36,665 bases of DNA from Candidatus Pacearchaeota archaeon (GCA_017609915.1 JAFCDA010000008.1:1-36665), one strand, 5' to 3'. Counted from the first letter of the stretch, positions 1 to 9,902 are shown. The notes: generated by a model not told the origin, from the sequence alone. Numbers and translations: made by a program.

Positions 1-231
1 TCATTTCCATCCACCCTTTTCAGTAATTATAAAATCATCATTATGTTCAGGAGCATTTTTAAGAAATCTTTTTTTAAACTCAAAATCGCATTTCTTACCC
101 TCACCTTCTTTTCTTTCAAACTCTTCTCTATCTACACCTATCTCAACCTTCTCAGAATCTACTTTAGCAAGTGCAGAAGCAAATTTATCTAAAATTTGCT
201 TAGCTTGTCTTTTAATTTTCTTTTCATCCAT
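1..231 (-). CDS. GatC-like small protein (Asp/Glu-tRNA amidotransferase subunit C-like)
   Basis: 76-aa ORF, MDEKKIKRQAKQILDKFASAL...DFIITEKGGWK, resembles the short GatC-like proteins of DPANN archaea; stop codon at window position 1-3. Confidence 0.55.
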   Translation of the reverse strand: MDEKKIKRQAKQILDKFASALAKVDSEKVEIGVDREEFERKEGEGKKCDFEFKKRFLKNAPEHNDDFIITEKGGWK

Positions 232-261
232 GTTTAGAAGTAGTTTAAAGGATATATAAAA

Positions 262-684
262 TTATTTGAAGCCTAATAAAACGACCCCAATAATAACCAA
301 AAATGTTCCAATACCCTTAATCAAACCAAATTCAGATTTAAATACAAAAATAGAGGCTATAACAACAACCAAAGTATTAACAGCAACAATAGCCAAAGTA
401 TATCCAGGATTTAAAGCAATTTTCATTGAATTAACTAATAATACATTTGCAATAACTCCTAAAAGAGCAGCTATTAAAATAAAAACAAAAGCATTTTTAC
501 TAACTGTTAAAGGTATTTTATTAAAATATAAATAAAAAAATAAAACTATTGTGGAAATTCCAAAATAATATAAAAACAACAATTCACTACTAACACCTAA
601 ATCAGCTATCTTTCTATATAAGAGAAATACCACTGAAAAAGCCAGCATTGAAACAAATGCAATTATAAACCAACTCATTTTCAT
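262..684 (-). CDS. EamA/DMT-like four-TM transporter
   Basis: 140-aa hydrophobic ORF with about four TM segments and an EamA-like C-terminus (GTFLVIIGVVLLGFK). Confidence 0.6.
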   Translation of the reverse strand: MKMSWFIIAFVSMLAFSVVFLLYRKIADLGVSSELLFLYYFGISTIVLFFYLYFNKIPLTVSKNAFVFILIAALLGVIANVLLVNSMKIALNPGYTLAIVAVNTLVVVIASIFVFKSEFGLIKGIGTFLVIIGVVLLGFK

Positions 685-714
685 AATAAATATAAGGATT
701 AAGCATATTTAAAA

Positions 715-1443
715 TTATTTGATTATTTCTGCATCTTTATAACTATCCAAAAACATCTGTTTCATAATTTTAGCCAAAGGCTTATCCCTAACCATTAAAG
801 TGACATTTGATTTTATTAATGCAATCATAACTTGTTCGTTATCTATAATTGACATAGCAACCCCTTCATTTGAAAATTTCCTTATATTCTTATTTATTTT
901 CAAATATTCTTTAGCATCTTTTTCTGTTTCTTTATCATACCTTGTTAAAGTTTTAATATCCCTACCTTTTTTCAAATTTTTTCTCAAATTCTCCGCCCAA
1001 TCTGGTCTATACTCTGAAGTCCATTTTATAGTATAATTATAATCTTCTGCATGTTTTAATTCTTTAACAATCTTATAAAATCCTTTTCTACCAATTTCCA
1101 TAACAATCGGATTTTTTTCTTTAACATCATAAAATTGTTTCATTTTCTTAGCCTTTTCTTTAGCTTTTTCCAATTTTTTCTGTTTTTCCTCAATAAATTC
1201 TATTAAATGTTTAGGGCTAGTTGGAACAAACTTCTTAGTTTTCTCAGGAATTACTTCTGCAAGCCCCTTATTTATCAAGGAATCTAAAATATTGTATATT
1301 TTACCATATGGAACACCACTTTCTCTGCTTAAATCTCCAGAACCTATTTTTCCAAGTCTAACTAATTGTTCATATACTTTAGCTTCATTTTTTGTTAATC
1401 CAAATTCTTCATATTCTTCCATAGTATTATATTTATTCTTCAC
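715..1443 (-). CDS. TrmB-family transcriptional regulator
   Basis: N-terminal wHTH (GLTKNEAKVYEQLVRLGKIGSGDLSRESGVPYGKIYNILDSLINKGL) typical of TrmB, plus C-terminal regulatory domain. Confidence 0.85.
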   Translation of the reverse strand: MKNKYNTMEEYEEFGLTKNEAKVYEQLVRLGKIGSGDLSRESGVPYGKIYNILDSLINKGLAEVIPEKTKKFVPTSPKHLIEFIEEKQKKLEKAKEKAKKMKQFYDVKEKNPIVMEIGRKGFYKIVKELKHAEDYNYTIKWTSEYRPDWAENLRKNLKKGRDIKTLTRYDKETEKDAKEYLKINKNIRKFSNEGVAMSIIDNEQVMIALIKSNVTLMVRDKPLAKIMKQMFLDSYKDAEIIK

Positions 1444-1471
1444 TTTTAAACTTATCTATTGCCACCCCCAA

Positions 1472-1532
1472 AGTGGTTGCATAGCTTTAAATACTATTTT
1501 GATTATATATTTGTAACCACTAAACAATGGTT
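1472..1532. promoter_or_regulatory. Candidate operator in the divergent trmB/HAD intergenic region
   Basis: AGTGGTT (1472-1478) and its inverse AACCACT (1515-1521), then AATGGTT, between divergent genes. Confidence 0.35.
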
Positions 1533-1549
1533 AAATAAACTAAAAACAA

Positions 1550-2188
1550 ATGAAAATGAAAAATATATACAAAAAAAAAGTAGCAATTTTCGACGTAGAT
1601 GGAACTTTAATTGATTCAAAAACAAAAATCATAAAAGATGTTATTAATGCTTTTAAAAGATTAGGTAAATCTATAACACCTGAACAAATAAGGGGTAATT
1701 GGTATGATCTTGCAAATAAATATAAAATAAGCAATAAAAATTTTGATAACGCCCTTAGCCAAAGAAAATCATGGGAACAAGCACTAAAAAACGGAGATGC
1801 CCCAATATTCCCAGAAACACACAGGGTTTTAGACAAATTAAAAAAGAAAGGTGTAAGAATGAGTATATTATCAAAATCTACACCAAGATACACTAACACA
1901 AAATTAGATTATTTTGATTTAAAAAAATATTTTGAACAAGTAATTACTATTAATCCTGACTCCCCTAACAAAACACAAGGATCAATAGAAGTAATTGAAG
2001 CTATGGATCCTAAAACAATTCAAAAAGCTTATTTTATTGGAGACAAAAAAGAAGATGTAACTATTGCAAACGACATAAATGAAAAATACAAACTTTCAAC
2101 TCAAGGAATATATGTTAATAGACAAGGAGAAACATTAGAAGGCTTTCACAATATTAGATCACTTGAAGGTTTTTTAGGATTAATATAA
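1550..2188 (+). CDS. HAD-family hydrolase (phosphoglycolate phosphatase-like)
   Basis: Motif I VAIFDVDGTLID, motif II SILSKST, motif IV GDKKEDVTIA. Confidence 0.85.
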   Translation: MKMKNIYKKKVAIFDVDGTLIDSKTKIIKDVINAFKRLGKSITPEQIRGNWYDLANKYKISNKNFDNALSQRKSWEQALKNGDAPIFPETHRVLDKLKKKGVRMSILSKSTPRYTNTKLDYFDLKKYFEQVITINPDSPNKTQGSIEVIEAMDPKTIQKAYFIGDKKEDVTIANDINEKYKLSTQGIYVNRQGETLEGFHNIRSLEGFLGLI

Positions 2189-2189
2189 A

Positions 2190-3137
2190 ATGGAAGACAA
2201 AATAAAACAAATAATTGAAAAAGAATTTAATGCAAACACATTAGAAATAAAAAGAATAACAGAAGGATATTCACATTTCATGTATGAAATAAAGATAGAC
2301 AAAGAACCTAAAACAGTTATAGTAAGATTTTCAAATAATAAAAAAGAAGATGTATGTCTTGAAAAAGAAAAGTATATTATTGAAAAATTAAGGGAAAATC
2401 AAATTCCTGCTCCAAAAATTCATGTTTTTAAAGAAGATTACATGATATTAGAAAAGCTTTCAGGAATTAGATTAGATTCTATTTGGGATTCATTAACAAA
2501 ACAAGAAAAAATTCAAGTAACTAAAGAAATAGGAATCTTGTTATCAAAAATTCATTCTATTAAATTAGAAAAATTTGGTAAAATTGAAGCTAAAGGAAAA
2601 ATAGAATCAGACGAGGCTTTTGAATTTAGAGCTATGGGAGAAAAAACAAAATATAATTTATTTTTAAGAGAATATCTTAAACATCATTTTGAAGATTTAG
2701 CAAGATTAGTCTCTTATGAACATGTATCAAAAGAATTTATAATAAATCTTTTTTCATATTTAATCAAAAATTTAGATAAAGTAAAATATTTAGGAGAACC
2801 TACTTTAATACATGGAGATTTTATGACCGGCCACCTTTTTGTTGAAAAAATAAATAATGAATATAAAATAATTGGAATAATTGATTTTGAATTTGCAAGT
2901 TCTTATTCTCCAGACTATGACTTTATTAAATTACATAGACAAGGATTTTTTGAAGATCTTGAATTAAAAAACGCTTTAGTAGAGGGTTATGGAAAAATAA
3001 ATGAACAAGGAGTAGAAATTCATAGATTAATAAGAGATATGGGCTTTGCTTGGGCTGTTTTAGAATCTGGAAATAAAGAATTATCAGATAAAAAAATTAA
3101 GGAATTAGAAGAAAAAATAAGTAAAAAAATCATCTAA
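2190..3137 (+). CDS. Aminoglycoside phosphotransferase (APH)-family protein
   Basis: LIHGDFMTGHLF and IIGIIDFEFASSYSPDYDF catalytic motifs. Confidence 0.8.
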   Translation: MEDKIKQIIEKEFNANTLEIKRITEGYSHFMYEIKIDKEPKTVIVRFSNNKKEDVCLEKEKYIIEKLRENQIPAPKIHVFKEDYMILEKLSGIRLDSIWDSLTKQEKIQVTKEIGILLSKIHSIKLEKFGKIEAKGKIESDEAFEFRAMGEKTKYNLFLREYLKHHFEDLARLVSYEHVSKEFIINLFSYLIKNLDKVKYLGEPTLIHGDFMTGHLFVEKINNEYKIIGIIDFEFASSYSPDYDFIKLHRQGFFEDLELKNALVEGYGKINEQGVEIHRLIRDMGFAWAVLESGNKELSDKKIKELEEKISKKII

Positions 3138-3963
3138 TAAACCTAACTTTCCCAACCTTCCCCTTTTTTTCATCATAATCAATAACTACGGCTTTTCCTT
3201 CATAAGCTGGACCAACATCAATAATCAATGTTTTTCCTATCTTATCTTTACCCTGATATTCATGCATATGCCCACAAAGATTAAGTAAAGGATTATATCT
3301 TTCAATAATTCTCCTAACAAGTTTTGAACCCTTTTCCACACCTTGAAGTTCTTTTGAGGCCTCTTTAGAATTAATCTTACTCAACTTTGTTTTATACGGA
3401 ACATTATGAGATACAAAGATTATATTATCTTTCCTATATTTTTTAAATAACTTATCCAGTTTTCTTCTAAGTTTCTTATAGCTTTTACTTTTAACTCTTC
3501 CAGGAAAAGTACTTGTAGCCATTCCTATAAACCTAATTTTACCAATTTTTATAGAAGCATAATCAAAAATCTTTATGTTTTTATATTTTTTAATTATTTG
3601 TGTAAAAAAATCCTGGCAAAGCCAATTCCATTTTGATTTTTTATAATCAAGAGCATCATACCATTTAGTGTGATCATTATTACCTGTAACAGAGATTACA
3701 GGAGTTTTTATTTTATTCAATTTCTTTAAAACATCTTCTCCTTTTTTCAAATCTTTTTTAACCAGCTCCTTCATTTTCTTTTTCCCAATAACTTCCCATA
3801 ATTCTTTATCTGTTTTATAACAATGTTTAAACCATATTTTTCTATAAGTAAAAGGACAATAATCTCCAACAGAAACAATCAAATCAACTTTTTCTTTCTC
3901 AATCTTCTTTCTCAATTTCACAGGAAACTTTCCATGAAAGTCACCAATCGCAAGAATTTTCAT
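3130..3963 (-). CDS. Metallophosphoesterase
   Basis: MKILAIGDFHGKF, VSVGDYC, GNNDH, CGHMHEYQGK calcineurin-like motifs. Confidence 0.85.
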   Translation of the reverse strand: MKILAIGDFHGKFPVKLRKKIEKEKVDLIVSVGDYCPFTYRKIWFKHCYKTDKELWEVIGKKKMKELVKKDLKKGEDVLKKLNKIKTPVISVTGNNDHTKWYDALDYKKSKWNWLCQDFFTQIIKKYKNIKIFDYASIKIGKIRFIGMATSTFPGRVKSKSYKKLRRKLDKLFKKYRKDNIIFVSHNVPYKTKLSKINSKEASKELQGVEKGSKLVRRIIERYNPLLNLCGHMHEYQGKDKIGKTLIIDVGPAYEGKAVVIDYDEKKGKVGKVRFIR

Positions 3964-5576
3964 TTTTTAGTTTTCTTTTTAATAGAAGAAATATTAACTT
4001 CTTTCAATTGTTTATCAGATAATCTAGAAGGAGCATTAAGCATAACATCTCTTGCTTCTTTATTTTTAGGAAAAGCTATAATCTCTCTTATTGATTCTTG
4101 TCCTAACATTAATTGAACTAATCTATCAAAACCAAATGCAATTCCTCCATGAGGTGGAGCCCCATAATTCAAAGCATCTAGTAAAAATCCAAATTTTTCT
4201 TTTGCTTCTTTTTTACTTATTCCTAATAAATCAAAAATCTTTTCTTGAATCTTAGAATTGTGAATTCTAATACTTCCTCCACCAATCTCAACCCCATTTA
4301 AAACAATATCATAAGCTAATGATTTAGATTTTTCATTAAAGTTTTTTTCAGCAGGCATTGTAAATGGGTGATGCATTGATTTATACCTTTTGTCTTCTTT
4401 ACTATATTCAAACAAAGGAAAATCAACAACCCAACAAAAAGCAAATTTTTCGCCCTTTTTCCTTAAATCAGGCCTATCTGTTTTATATTTTTTCATTGAT
4501 TCATCATAACTAATCCTTTGAAAAGGTATTTTAACATCTTGATTTAAAACTTTTTTAAAAACATATTTAACAAGTCTTTCAACAACATCAATTATATCTT
4601 CTTGTTCAATAAAACTCATCTCAACATCAATTTGAGTAAATTCAGGTTGTCTATCGCTTCTTAAATCTTCATCTCTAAAACATCTTGGAATTTGAATATA
4701 TTTATCAAAACCAGCAACCATTGATAATTGTTTAAACAACTGAGGGCTTTGCGGAAGAGCATAAAAATTTCCAGGAAAATTCCTACTTGGAACAATATAA
4801 TCTCTTGCTCCTTCAGGAGTTGATTTAGCTAAAATTGGAGTTTCAATATTAATAAAACCTTCTTCATAAAAAAAATCCCTTACTGCCTTCATTATTTTAC
4901 TTCTCATAATAATATTTTTTTGCATTCTATTACTTCTCAAATCTAAAAACCTATACTTTAATCTTAAATCCTCATTTGAAATATCTTCATTAATTTCAAA
5001 AGGCAGTAATGGACAAGAATTTAATATCTCCAACCCCTTAATAAAAACTTCAACCCTACCAGAAGAAAGCTCTTTATTTTCACTTCCTTTTGGTCTTGCT
5101 TTAACCTCTCCTTTAATTAAAACACAAGATTCTTTGTTCAATTTTTTAACTTTTTCAAAATCAGAATTTTTTCCAATAATAACACATTGAACTTTTCCAT
5201 ATCTGTCTCTTAAATCAAGAAAAATAACTTTTCCATGTTCTCTAATAGTATCTACCCAACCAACTAAAGTAACTTTCTTTCCACTTAATTTTTCATTGAC
5301 TTCTCCTAAATTATGACTTCTCATACCTTTACTTCTTTTTTTTGACTTATAAATCTTATCCTCTCTCAATAGAACAATTTTTCCATTATCTATTGAAACC
5401 CTATCTAAAGAAACTAAATAATCTAAAATAAGAGAAAAAGTTTGATACATCATTTTTTTAGGAAGACTATTCCATAACTTTTTCTTCCCTAACAAACCAT
5501 TCTTTTTTTTAATAGTCTTTTCAACCATTAATATACTATCTAATCTAGGATAATGCAATACCTTTTGTAAATTCAT
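3960..5576 (-). CDS. aspS: Aspartyl-tRNA synthetase, bacterial-type catalytic core lacking GAD insertion, with N-terminal winged-helix-like extension
   Basis: OB fold (VTLVGWVDTIREHGKVIFLDLRDRYGKVQCV), RCFRDEDLRSDRQPEFTQIDVEMSF, HHPFTMP, GGIAFGFDRLVQLMLG; N-term MNLQKVLHYPRLDSILMVEKTIKKKNG...KKMMYQTFSLILDYL resembles an archaeal wHTH-like protein. Confidence 0.9.
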   Translation of the reverse strand: MNLQKVLHYPRLDSILMVEKTIKKKNGLLGKKKLWNSLPKKMMYQTFSLILDYLVSLDRVSIDNGKIVLLREDKIYKSKKRSKGMRSHNLGEVNEKLSGKKVTLVGWVDTIREHGKVIFLDLRDRYGKVQCVIIGKNSDFEKVKKLNKESCVLIKGEVKARPKGSENKELSSGRVEVFIKGLEILNSCPLLPFEINEDISNEDLRLKYRFLDLRSNRMQKNIIMRSKIMKAVRDFFYEEGFINIETPILAKSTPEGARDYIVPSRNFPGNFYALPQSPQLFKQLSMVAGFDKYIQIPRCFRDEDLRSDRQPEFTQIDVEMSFIEQEDIIDVVERLVKYVFKKVLNQDVKIPFQRISYDESMKKYKTDRPDLRKKGEKFAFCWVVDFPLFEYSKEDKRYKSMHHPFTMPAEKNFNEKSKSLAYDIVLNGVEIGGGSIRIHNSKIQEKIFDLLGISKKEAKEKFGFLLDALNYGAPPHGGIAFGFDRLVQLMLGQESIREIIAFPKNKEARDVMLNAPSRLSDKQLKEVNISSIKKKTKK

Positions 5577-5618
5577 AGGTTATATAAGTTTATATAACTA
5601 TATAAATCCTCCTAAAAA

Positions 5619-7082
5619 TCACATCAATTTCTCAAGGATATCATTAACTTCTTTACCTGTAATCTTACCTTTAAATTCTTTCATAATCAAGCCCATATAA
5701 GCTCCTTTACTTAAACCAGGCTTATTCTCAATAAGTTTAGCAATCTCAGATTCTATTTCTTCTAAGTCAAGTTTTTCAATCTTAATGGCTTCATTAAAAG
5801 ACTTACCCTTAACAATCTCTGTCATAACATGTTTAACATCTGCCTTAGAAATATCTTTAGAAACAATATTATTAACTATGCTCTCAATAATATCTAAACT
5901 TAAAATTTCACTAACATCTTTTCCTTCATGACTGCTTATTTCTTTTGGTATCTCAACCAAGACTTGATAAATAAACCTAGGTTCATTAAAAAGCTTTAAC
6001 AAATTTTCAAAGTCTTCTAATTTATCTTCTCTTAATAATAATTTAATCATTTCATCAGAAAGTCCTTTTTTACTTAATTCTTTTTTAATTTCTGTTCTTA
6101 ATTTAGGTAATGTTCTTTTAGCTTCATCAATAATTGATTTGCTTATTTTTAATAAAGGTAAATCTGTTTCAGGATACATTCTTGCACTTCCAGGTAAAGG
6201 TCTTAAAAATTTAGTTGTCCCATCTTCATTAGCTCCTCTAACTTCTGGTTTTAATTCTTTTTTACCATTATCTTTTTCTAAACTGATTTTGTCACCATCT
6301 TTTTTTAAAAGACGGCTCTGTCTTTCAGCTTCTTTTTCAACAACATTAACAAAAGTCTTAGGATCTTGAAAACCTTTAATCTCTACTCTTGGATGTCCTT
6401 TAATACTAATATTAATATCTTGTCTTATTGTTCCAAGACCTCTTTTAACCTTACAACTTCTTAAAAGATCTCCAATATGTAAAGCAACTTCTTTACATTG
6501 TTCTGCTGATTTAATATCAGGAGCAGTAACAACTTCAACCAAAGGAATTCCTAATCTATCTAATCTAAAAATCTTCTTGCCTTCTTTTCCACCAACCTCG
6601 CGCGCAGCATCTTCTTCTAAATAAACATATGAAATTCCAACTTTCCCACTCTCAGTTTCAATATATCCATCTCTTCCAACTAAAACAGTCCTTTGAAAAC
6701 CAGAAGTATTACTTCCATTAATAACTGTTTTTCTCATTATCTGAGAAATAGGAACAATCTTACAGTTTAATAATAAAGAAATATGTAAGGCAATTTGTAA
6801 TGCTTCTTGATCTATCTTAAATGGAGGAGATTCGTCATATTCAAGCAAACAATTTGTATTAGAATATCCTTGATAAATAAACTTCTTTTCTTTTTCTGCC
6901 TCATGTTTTGCCGCTACATCTATTTCTCCCCCCTCACCTGCTACTGCATGAAGTTTTCTATTAATTATAACATCTGGAGAATCTTTTCTCAATATTGGTG
7001 GACAAAAGCAAAAAAGCTTTCTACTACTATCCAACTGTTGGTGAAGTTCTAATCCGGCCTTAATCTTAATCTTCTTTTCCAT
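5619..7082 (-). CDS. gatE: Glu-tRNA(Gln) amidotransferase subunit E (GatE), GAD domain apparently absent
   Basis: IKAGLELHQQLDSSRKLFCFCPP start and DGTTKFLRPLPGSARMYPETDLP motif; 487 aa with a short linker where the GAD domain normally lies. Confidence 0.88.
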   Translation of the reverse strand: MEKKIKIKAGLELHQQLDSSRKLFCFCPPILRKDSPDVIINRKLHAVAGEGGEIDVAAKHEAEKEKKFIYQGYSNTNCLLEYDESPPFKIDQEALQIALHISLLLNCKIVPISQIMRKTVINGSNTSGFQRTVLVGRDGYIETESGKVGISYVYLEEDAAREVGGKEGKKIFRLDRLGIPLVEVVTAPDIKSAEQCKEVALHIGDLLRSCKVKRGLGTIRQDINISIKGHPRVEIKGFQDPKTFVNVVEKEAERQSRLLKKDGDKISLEKDNGKKELKPEVRGANEDGTTKFLRPLPGSARMYPETDLPLLKISKSIIDEAKRTLPKLRTEIKKELSKKGLSDEMIKLLLREDKLEDFENLLKLFNEPRFIYQVLVEIPKEISSHEGKDVSEILSLDIIESIVNNIVSKDISKADVKHVMTEIVKGKSFNEAIKIEKLDLEEIESEIAKLIENKPGLSKGAYMGLIMKEFKGKITGKEVNDILEKLM

Positions 7083-7112
7083 CCTACTATTAATTTAAAC
7101 TCATTTATAATT

Positions 7113-7337
7113 TTAACTTCTTTCTATAATTGCATCAAAAAAATCTCTTAAAACTCCACTACAAAAAATTGGCTCATTTTTACAAGTATATCTTGGTTTA
7201 ATATCAAAAACATCTTCTGTTATTCTCAAAATCTCTTCAAAAGATTCTCCAAAAGATTCTGTATAAGCTTTAGAAAATGAAATTCCTCCAACCCTTAATC
7301 TTACAAATTTAGCAATTCTTAAAACCTTCTTATTCAA
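7113..7337 (-). CDS. Hypothetical protein
   Basis: 74-aa ORF downstream of gatE on the same strand. Confidence 0.4.
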   Translation of the reverse strand: MNKKVLRIAKFVRLRVGGISFSKAYTESFGESFEEILRITEDVFDIKPRYTCKNEPIFCSGVLRDFFDAIIERS

Positions 7338-7407
7338 AACTCAAGATATTAATAAAATATTAAGGAACAATATAATCAAAAATCAAAATATTTATAAACT
7401 ATACATC

Positions 7408-7425
7408 ACTATAGCATACTATAGT
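7408..7425. promoter_or_regulatory. Perfect palindromic operator candidate of the toxin-antitoxin module
   Basis: ACTATAG-CATA-CTATAGT, perfect 7-4-7 dyad just downstream of a TATA-like TTTATAAAC and upstream of the antitoxin start. Confidence 0.55.
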
Positions 7426-7442
7426 TAATCAATAAATAAAAA

Positions 7443-7709
7443 ATGAATATTACAACAATACAAATAGACAAAGAAATAAAATCTAGTTTAGATAAATTAA
7501 AAATCCATCATAGAGAAACTTATAATGAATTATTAGATAGATTAATTAACAACACCAAGCCTGTTAATGCGGACAGAGAAAGCCTTATTGCAACAATTGA
7601 AGTTCTTTCCGATCCAGAGTTAATGAAAGGATTAAGTGAATCATTAAAAAGAACAAGCTCAGGAGATTTTGGAACTCCTTTAAATGAAATAGAAAAAGAG
7701 TTAGGATGA
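7443..7709 (+). CDS. RHH-like antitoxin
   Basis: ITTIQIDKEIKSSLDKLKIHHRETYNELLDRLI, small DNA-binding antitoxin-like, directly upstream of a RelE-like ORF. Confidence 0.65.
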   Translation: MNITTIQIDKEIKSSLDKLKIHHRETYNELLDRLINNTKPVNADRESLIATIEVLSDPELMKGLSESLKRTSSGDFGTPLNEIEKELG

Positions 7710-7713
7710 TAAA

Positions 7714-7962
7714 ATGTACGAAATTACATTTGATATAAATGCAAAAAAGATTCTCAAAAAATTAAAAAAAAGTGAGCAGAAAAATATTTTAAACAAAATT
7801 AAAAATCTTAGAGAAAATCCTTATATGGGAAAACGTCTTTCAGGAAATCTTTATGGATTATGGAGATTAAGATTTGATAAGTACAGAATATTATATCAAA
7901 TAATAGAAAATAAATTAATAATAGTAGTCATGAATATTGCTCATAGAAAAAATATTTATTAA
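7714..7962 (+). CDS. RelE/ParE-family mRNA interferase toxin
   Basis: MYEITFDINAKKILKKL...GKRLSGNLYGLWRLRFDKYRILYQI...VVMNIAHRKNIY. Confidence 0.85.
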   Translation: MYEITFDINAKKILKKLKKSEQKNILNKIKNLRENPYMGKRLSGNLYGLWRLRFDKYRILYQIIENKLIIVVMNIAHRKNIY

Positions 7963-8116
7963 TTAATATTAAAATATTTACTAAAAACTCTAACAAAATT
8001 GCAAATATCTATATCTTATAAGTATAGACTCAAAAAATTAGTAAATATTGAAAAAATAACATAAAATAGACCTATATTCTCTAAAATATATATTACAGAA
8101 CATGTATTTTGCCAAA

Positions 8117-8147
8117 AAAAAGCCCTAAACAACAGAGCTTTTTTATG
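8117..8147 (-). terminator. Rho-independent-type terminator downstream of the 8161-9312 gene
   Basis: AAAAAAGCCCTaaacaacAGAGCTTTTTT hairpin with A/T tracts on both sides. Confidence 0.7.
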
Positions 8148-8160
8148 AGAATGTCTGAAA

Positions 8161-9312
8161 TTATCTAACTATCAAAGAAGGAATTTTCTTCCATAAAAAC
8201 CAAGAAGGAAACCTAATAAAAACACCTCTGCAAAAAGGAGCTAAAAGAACATTTAGTCCAGAGTCTACGTCAGGTTTCACAACTTCTAAAAGCTTTCCGT
8301 AGTTAAACAAACAAGCAATAGCTCTCCTTATTACCTCTGTTAAAGCCCCTGAAAAACAACCTGTTGCAAGAGCAATAGTCAAAAGAATCGCTCTATTGTT
8401 AAAATAAGGATAAGTTTGCCAAGCAAAAATGCTTGTAGTAATCAACGTAACCCCCAAACAGAGGAAATGGCCCCTCCTTATAGCAATTTCATATAATGCT
8501 TTTAAGAAAAGCAAAACAACTGCCACTGGAACGAAAACAAAAGTCAAGAAAAAGGCCCCTGTGCTAACAAAATACAAGACTATTAAAATAAGTGAAAAGG
8601 CAAAGACTAATTCTGTTAAGAAAAGTCTATATAATTGGTAAAGCATAAACCAAAGAATGCCTTTATTTGAATATACTTCAAAATCAAGATAATAGTCTTT
8701 CAAACATTCATAAAATAAACAAGGGCCAAGAGATCCAATAAACGATCCAAGTAAAACAATAAAAAGCATTAGGCTTAAAAAAGCCACAAAACCTTCACTT
8801 TCTGGAGCCCCTGTTTCAATACTTGCCCAAAGCCAGGAAAACGAAGGAACAAGCCAGATAAAGTTCACTAAAATATAAACAATTAAAGACACTAAAGCAA
8901 ACATCATAGCTCTATTCATTGGATGAGCTCTAAGCCAATTAATAAACGGGCTGGCTTTTACATTCAAGAAGTTTCCAAGACCCCTTCTTCGCTTAGAAAA
9001 AAAGGAAGAAATAGGAAACCAAACCCTCTTTCTCATACCTGAAAGAAAAATTCTTTTTGAAGTAAAGAATAATTTGCAAGATTTCACTTTCAAGTCAAGA
9101 GCCCTCTTTCTCTTTTTCCAAACAAGGATAGTTTCGTACCAAGAATCAATAAGAGCTTTGAAGATTTCTTGATACCAGTATCCTATCACCACACCAACAA
9201 AACAACTAACTGGCAAAAGGAGAGGATAAATTAATGCACAAGTCAAGATGCCTAAAACCCCTCCTAAAAAACCACCCAAAAAATTTCGATTTGTAATACT
9301 TCTTTCTTTCAT
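8161..9312 (-). CDS. Polytopic membrane protein, unknown function (start reset to MKERSI)
   Basis: SD AAAAGGAGA then ATTATTATG; many TM segments. Confidence 0.65.
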   Translation of the reverse strand: MKERSITNRNFLGGFLGGVLGILTCALIYPLLLPVSCFVGVVIGYWYQEIFKALIDSWYETILVWKKRKRALDLKVKSCKLFFTSKRIFLSGMRKRVWFPISSFFSKRRRGLGNFLNVKASPFINWLRAHPMNRAMMFALVSLIVYILVNFIWLVPSFSWLWASIETGAPESEGFVAFLSLMLFIVLLGSFIGSLGPCLFYECLKDYYLDFEVYSNKGILWFMLYQLYRLFLTELVFAFSLILIVLYFVSTGAFFLTFVFVPVAVVLLFLKALYEIAIRRGHFLCLGVTLITTSIFAWQTYPYFNNRAILLTIALATGCFSGALTEVIRRAIACLFNYGKLLEVVKPDVDSGLNVLLAPFCRGVFIRFPSWFLWKKIPSLIVR

Positions 9313-9345
9313 AATAATTCTCCTTTTAAACATTAATATTTTTTA

Positions 9346-9873
9346 TCAACTCCAACTCACAATACTCCACCGACCAAAGTAAAAGATCAAAGTCTTTATT
9401 GTTATCACTACAAGTGTTGCAGCAAAGGAAACACACAATGAGGATTTAATGTCTTCAGGAACAAAAAGAAAATACATCACTAAAAAAGTAGAAACCCCCA
9501 CTAAGAGGAGTATTAACACGTTCCAGCGAAAAAGGCAATAGACAAAGTTAGAAAAGATCATAGAAAGCCCAATAGTTAAAATAAATATCCCTATACCTAA
9601 GAGAATTCCAATTCCTATTACCTTCTTTGTTGGTTCAATCCCTGCCTTGTTCATCAACTCATTTAATCTGTTCAGTTTCTGTAATGAACTAGATATCTGG
9701 GACCCATTATCTTCAAATGGCCCTTCTTGTAATATCAAGAACAAAGACCAAAAAACCACATAGAACAGTATGGTTCCCATCAGCGCACCCATAACAATTA
9801 CTCTCCACCAAATCCCTGTTCTGTCTTCCCCATCATATAATTCTACATTTTCTCCACTCCCTAAGTTTTCCAT
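9346..9873 (-). CDS. Membrane protein, unknown function (start reset to MENLGSG)
   Basis: SD GAAAGGAGAAATTATTATG; four or more TM segments. Confidence 0.6.
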   Translation of the reverse strand: MENLGSGENVELYDGEDRTGIWWRVIVMGALMGTILFYVVFWSLFLILQEGPFEDNGSQISSSLQKLNRLNELMNKAGIEPTKKVIGIGILLGIGIFILTIGLSMIFSNFVYCLFRWNVLILLLVGVSTFLVMYFLFVPEDIKSSLCVSFAATLVVITIKTLIFYFGRWSIVSWS

Positions 9874-9902
9874 AATAATTTCTCCTTTCTCAAACAATGA
9901 AA

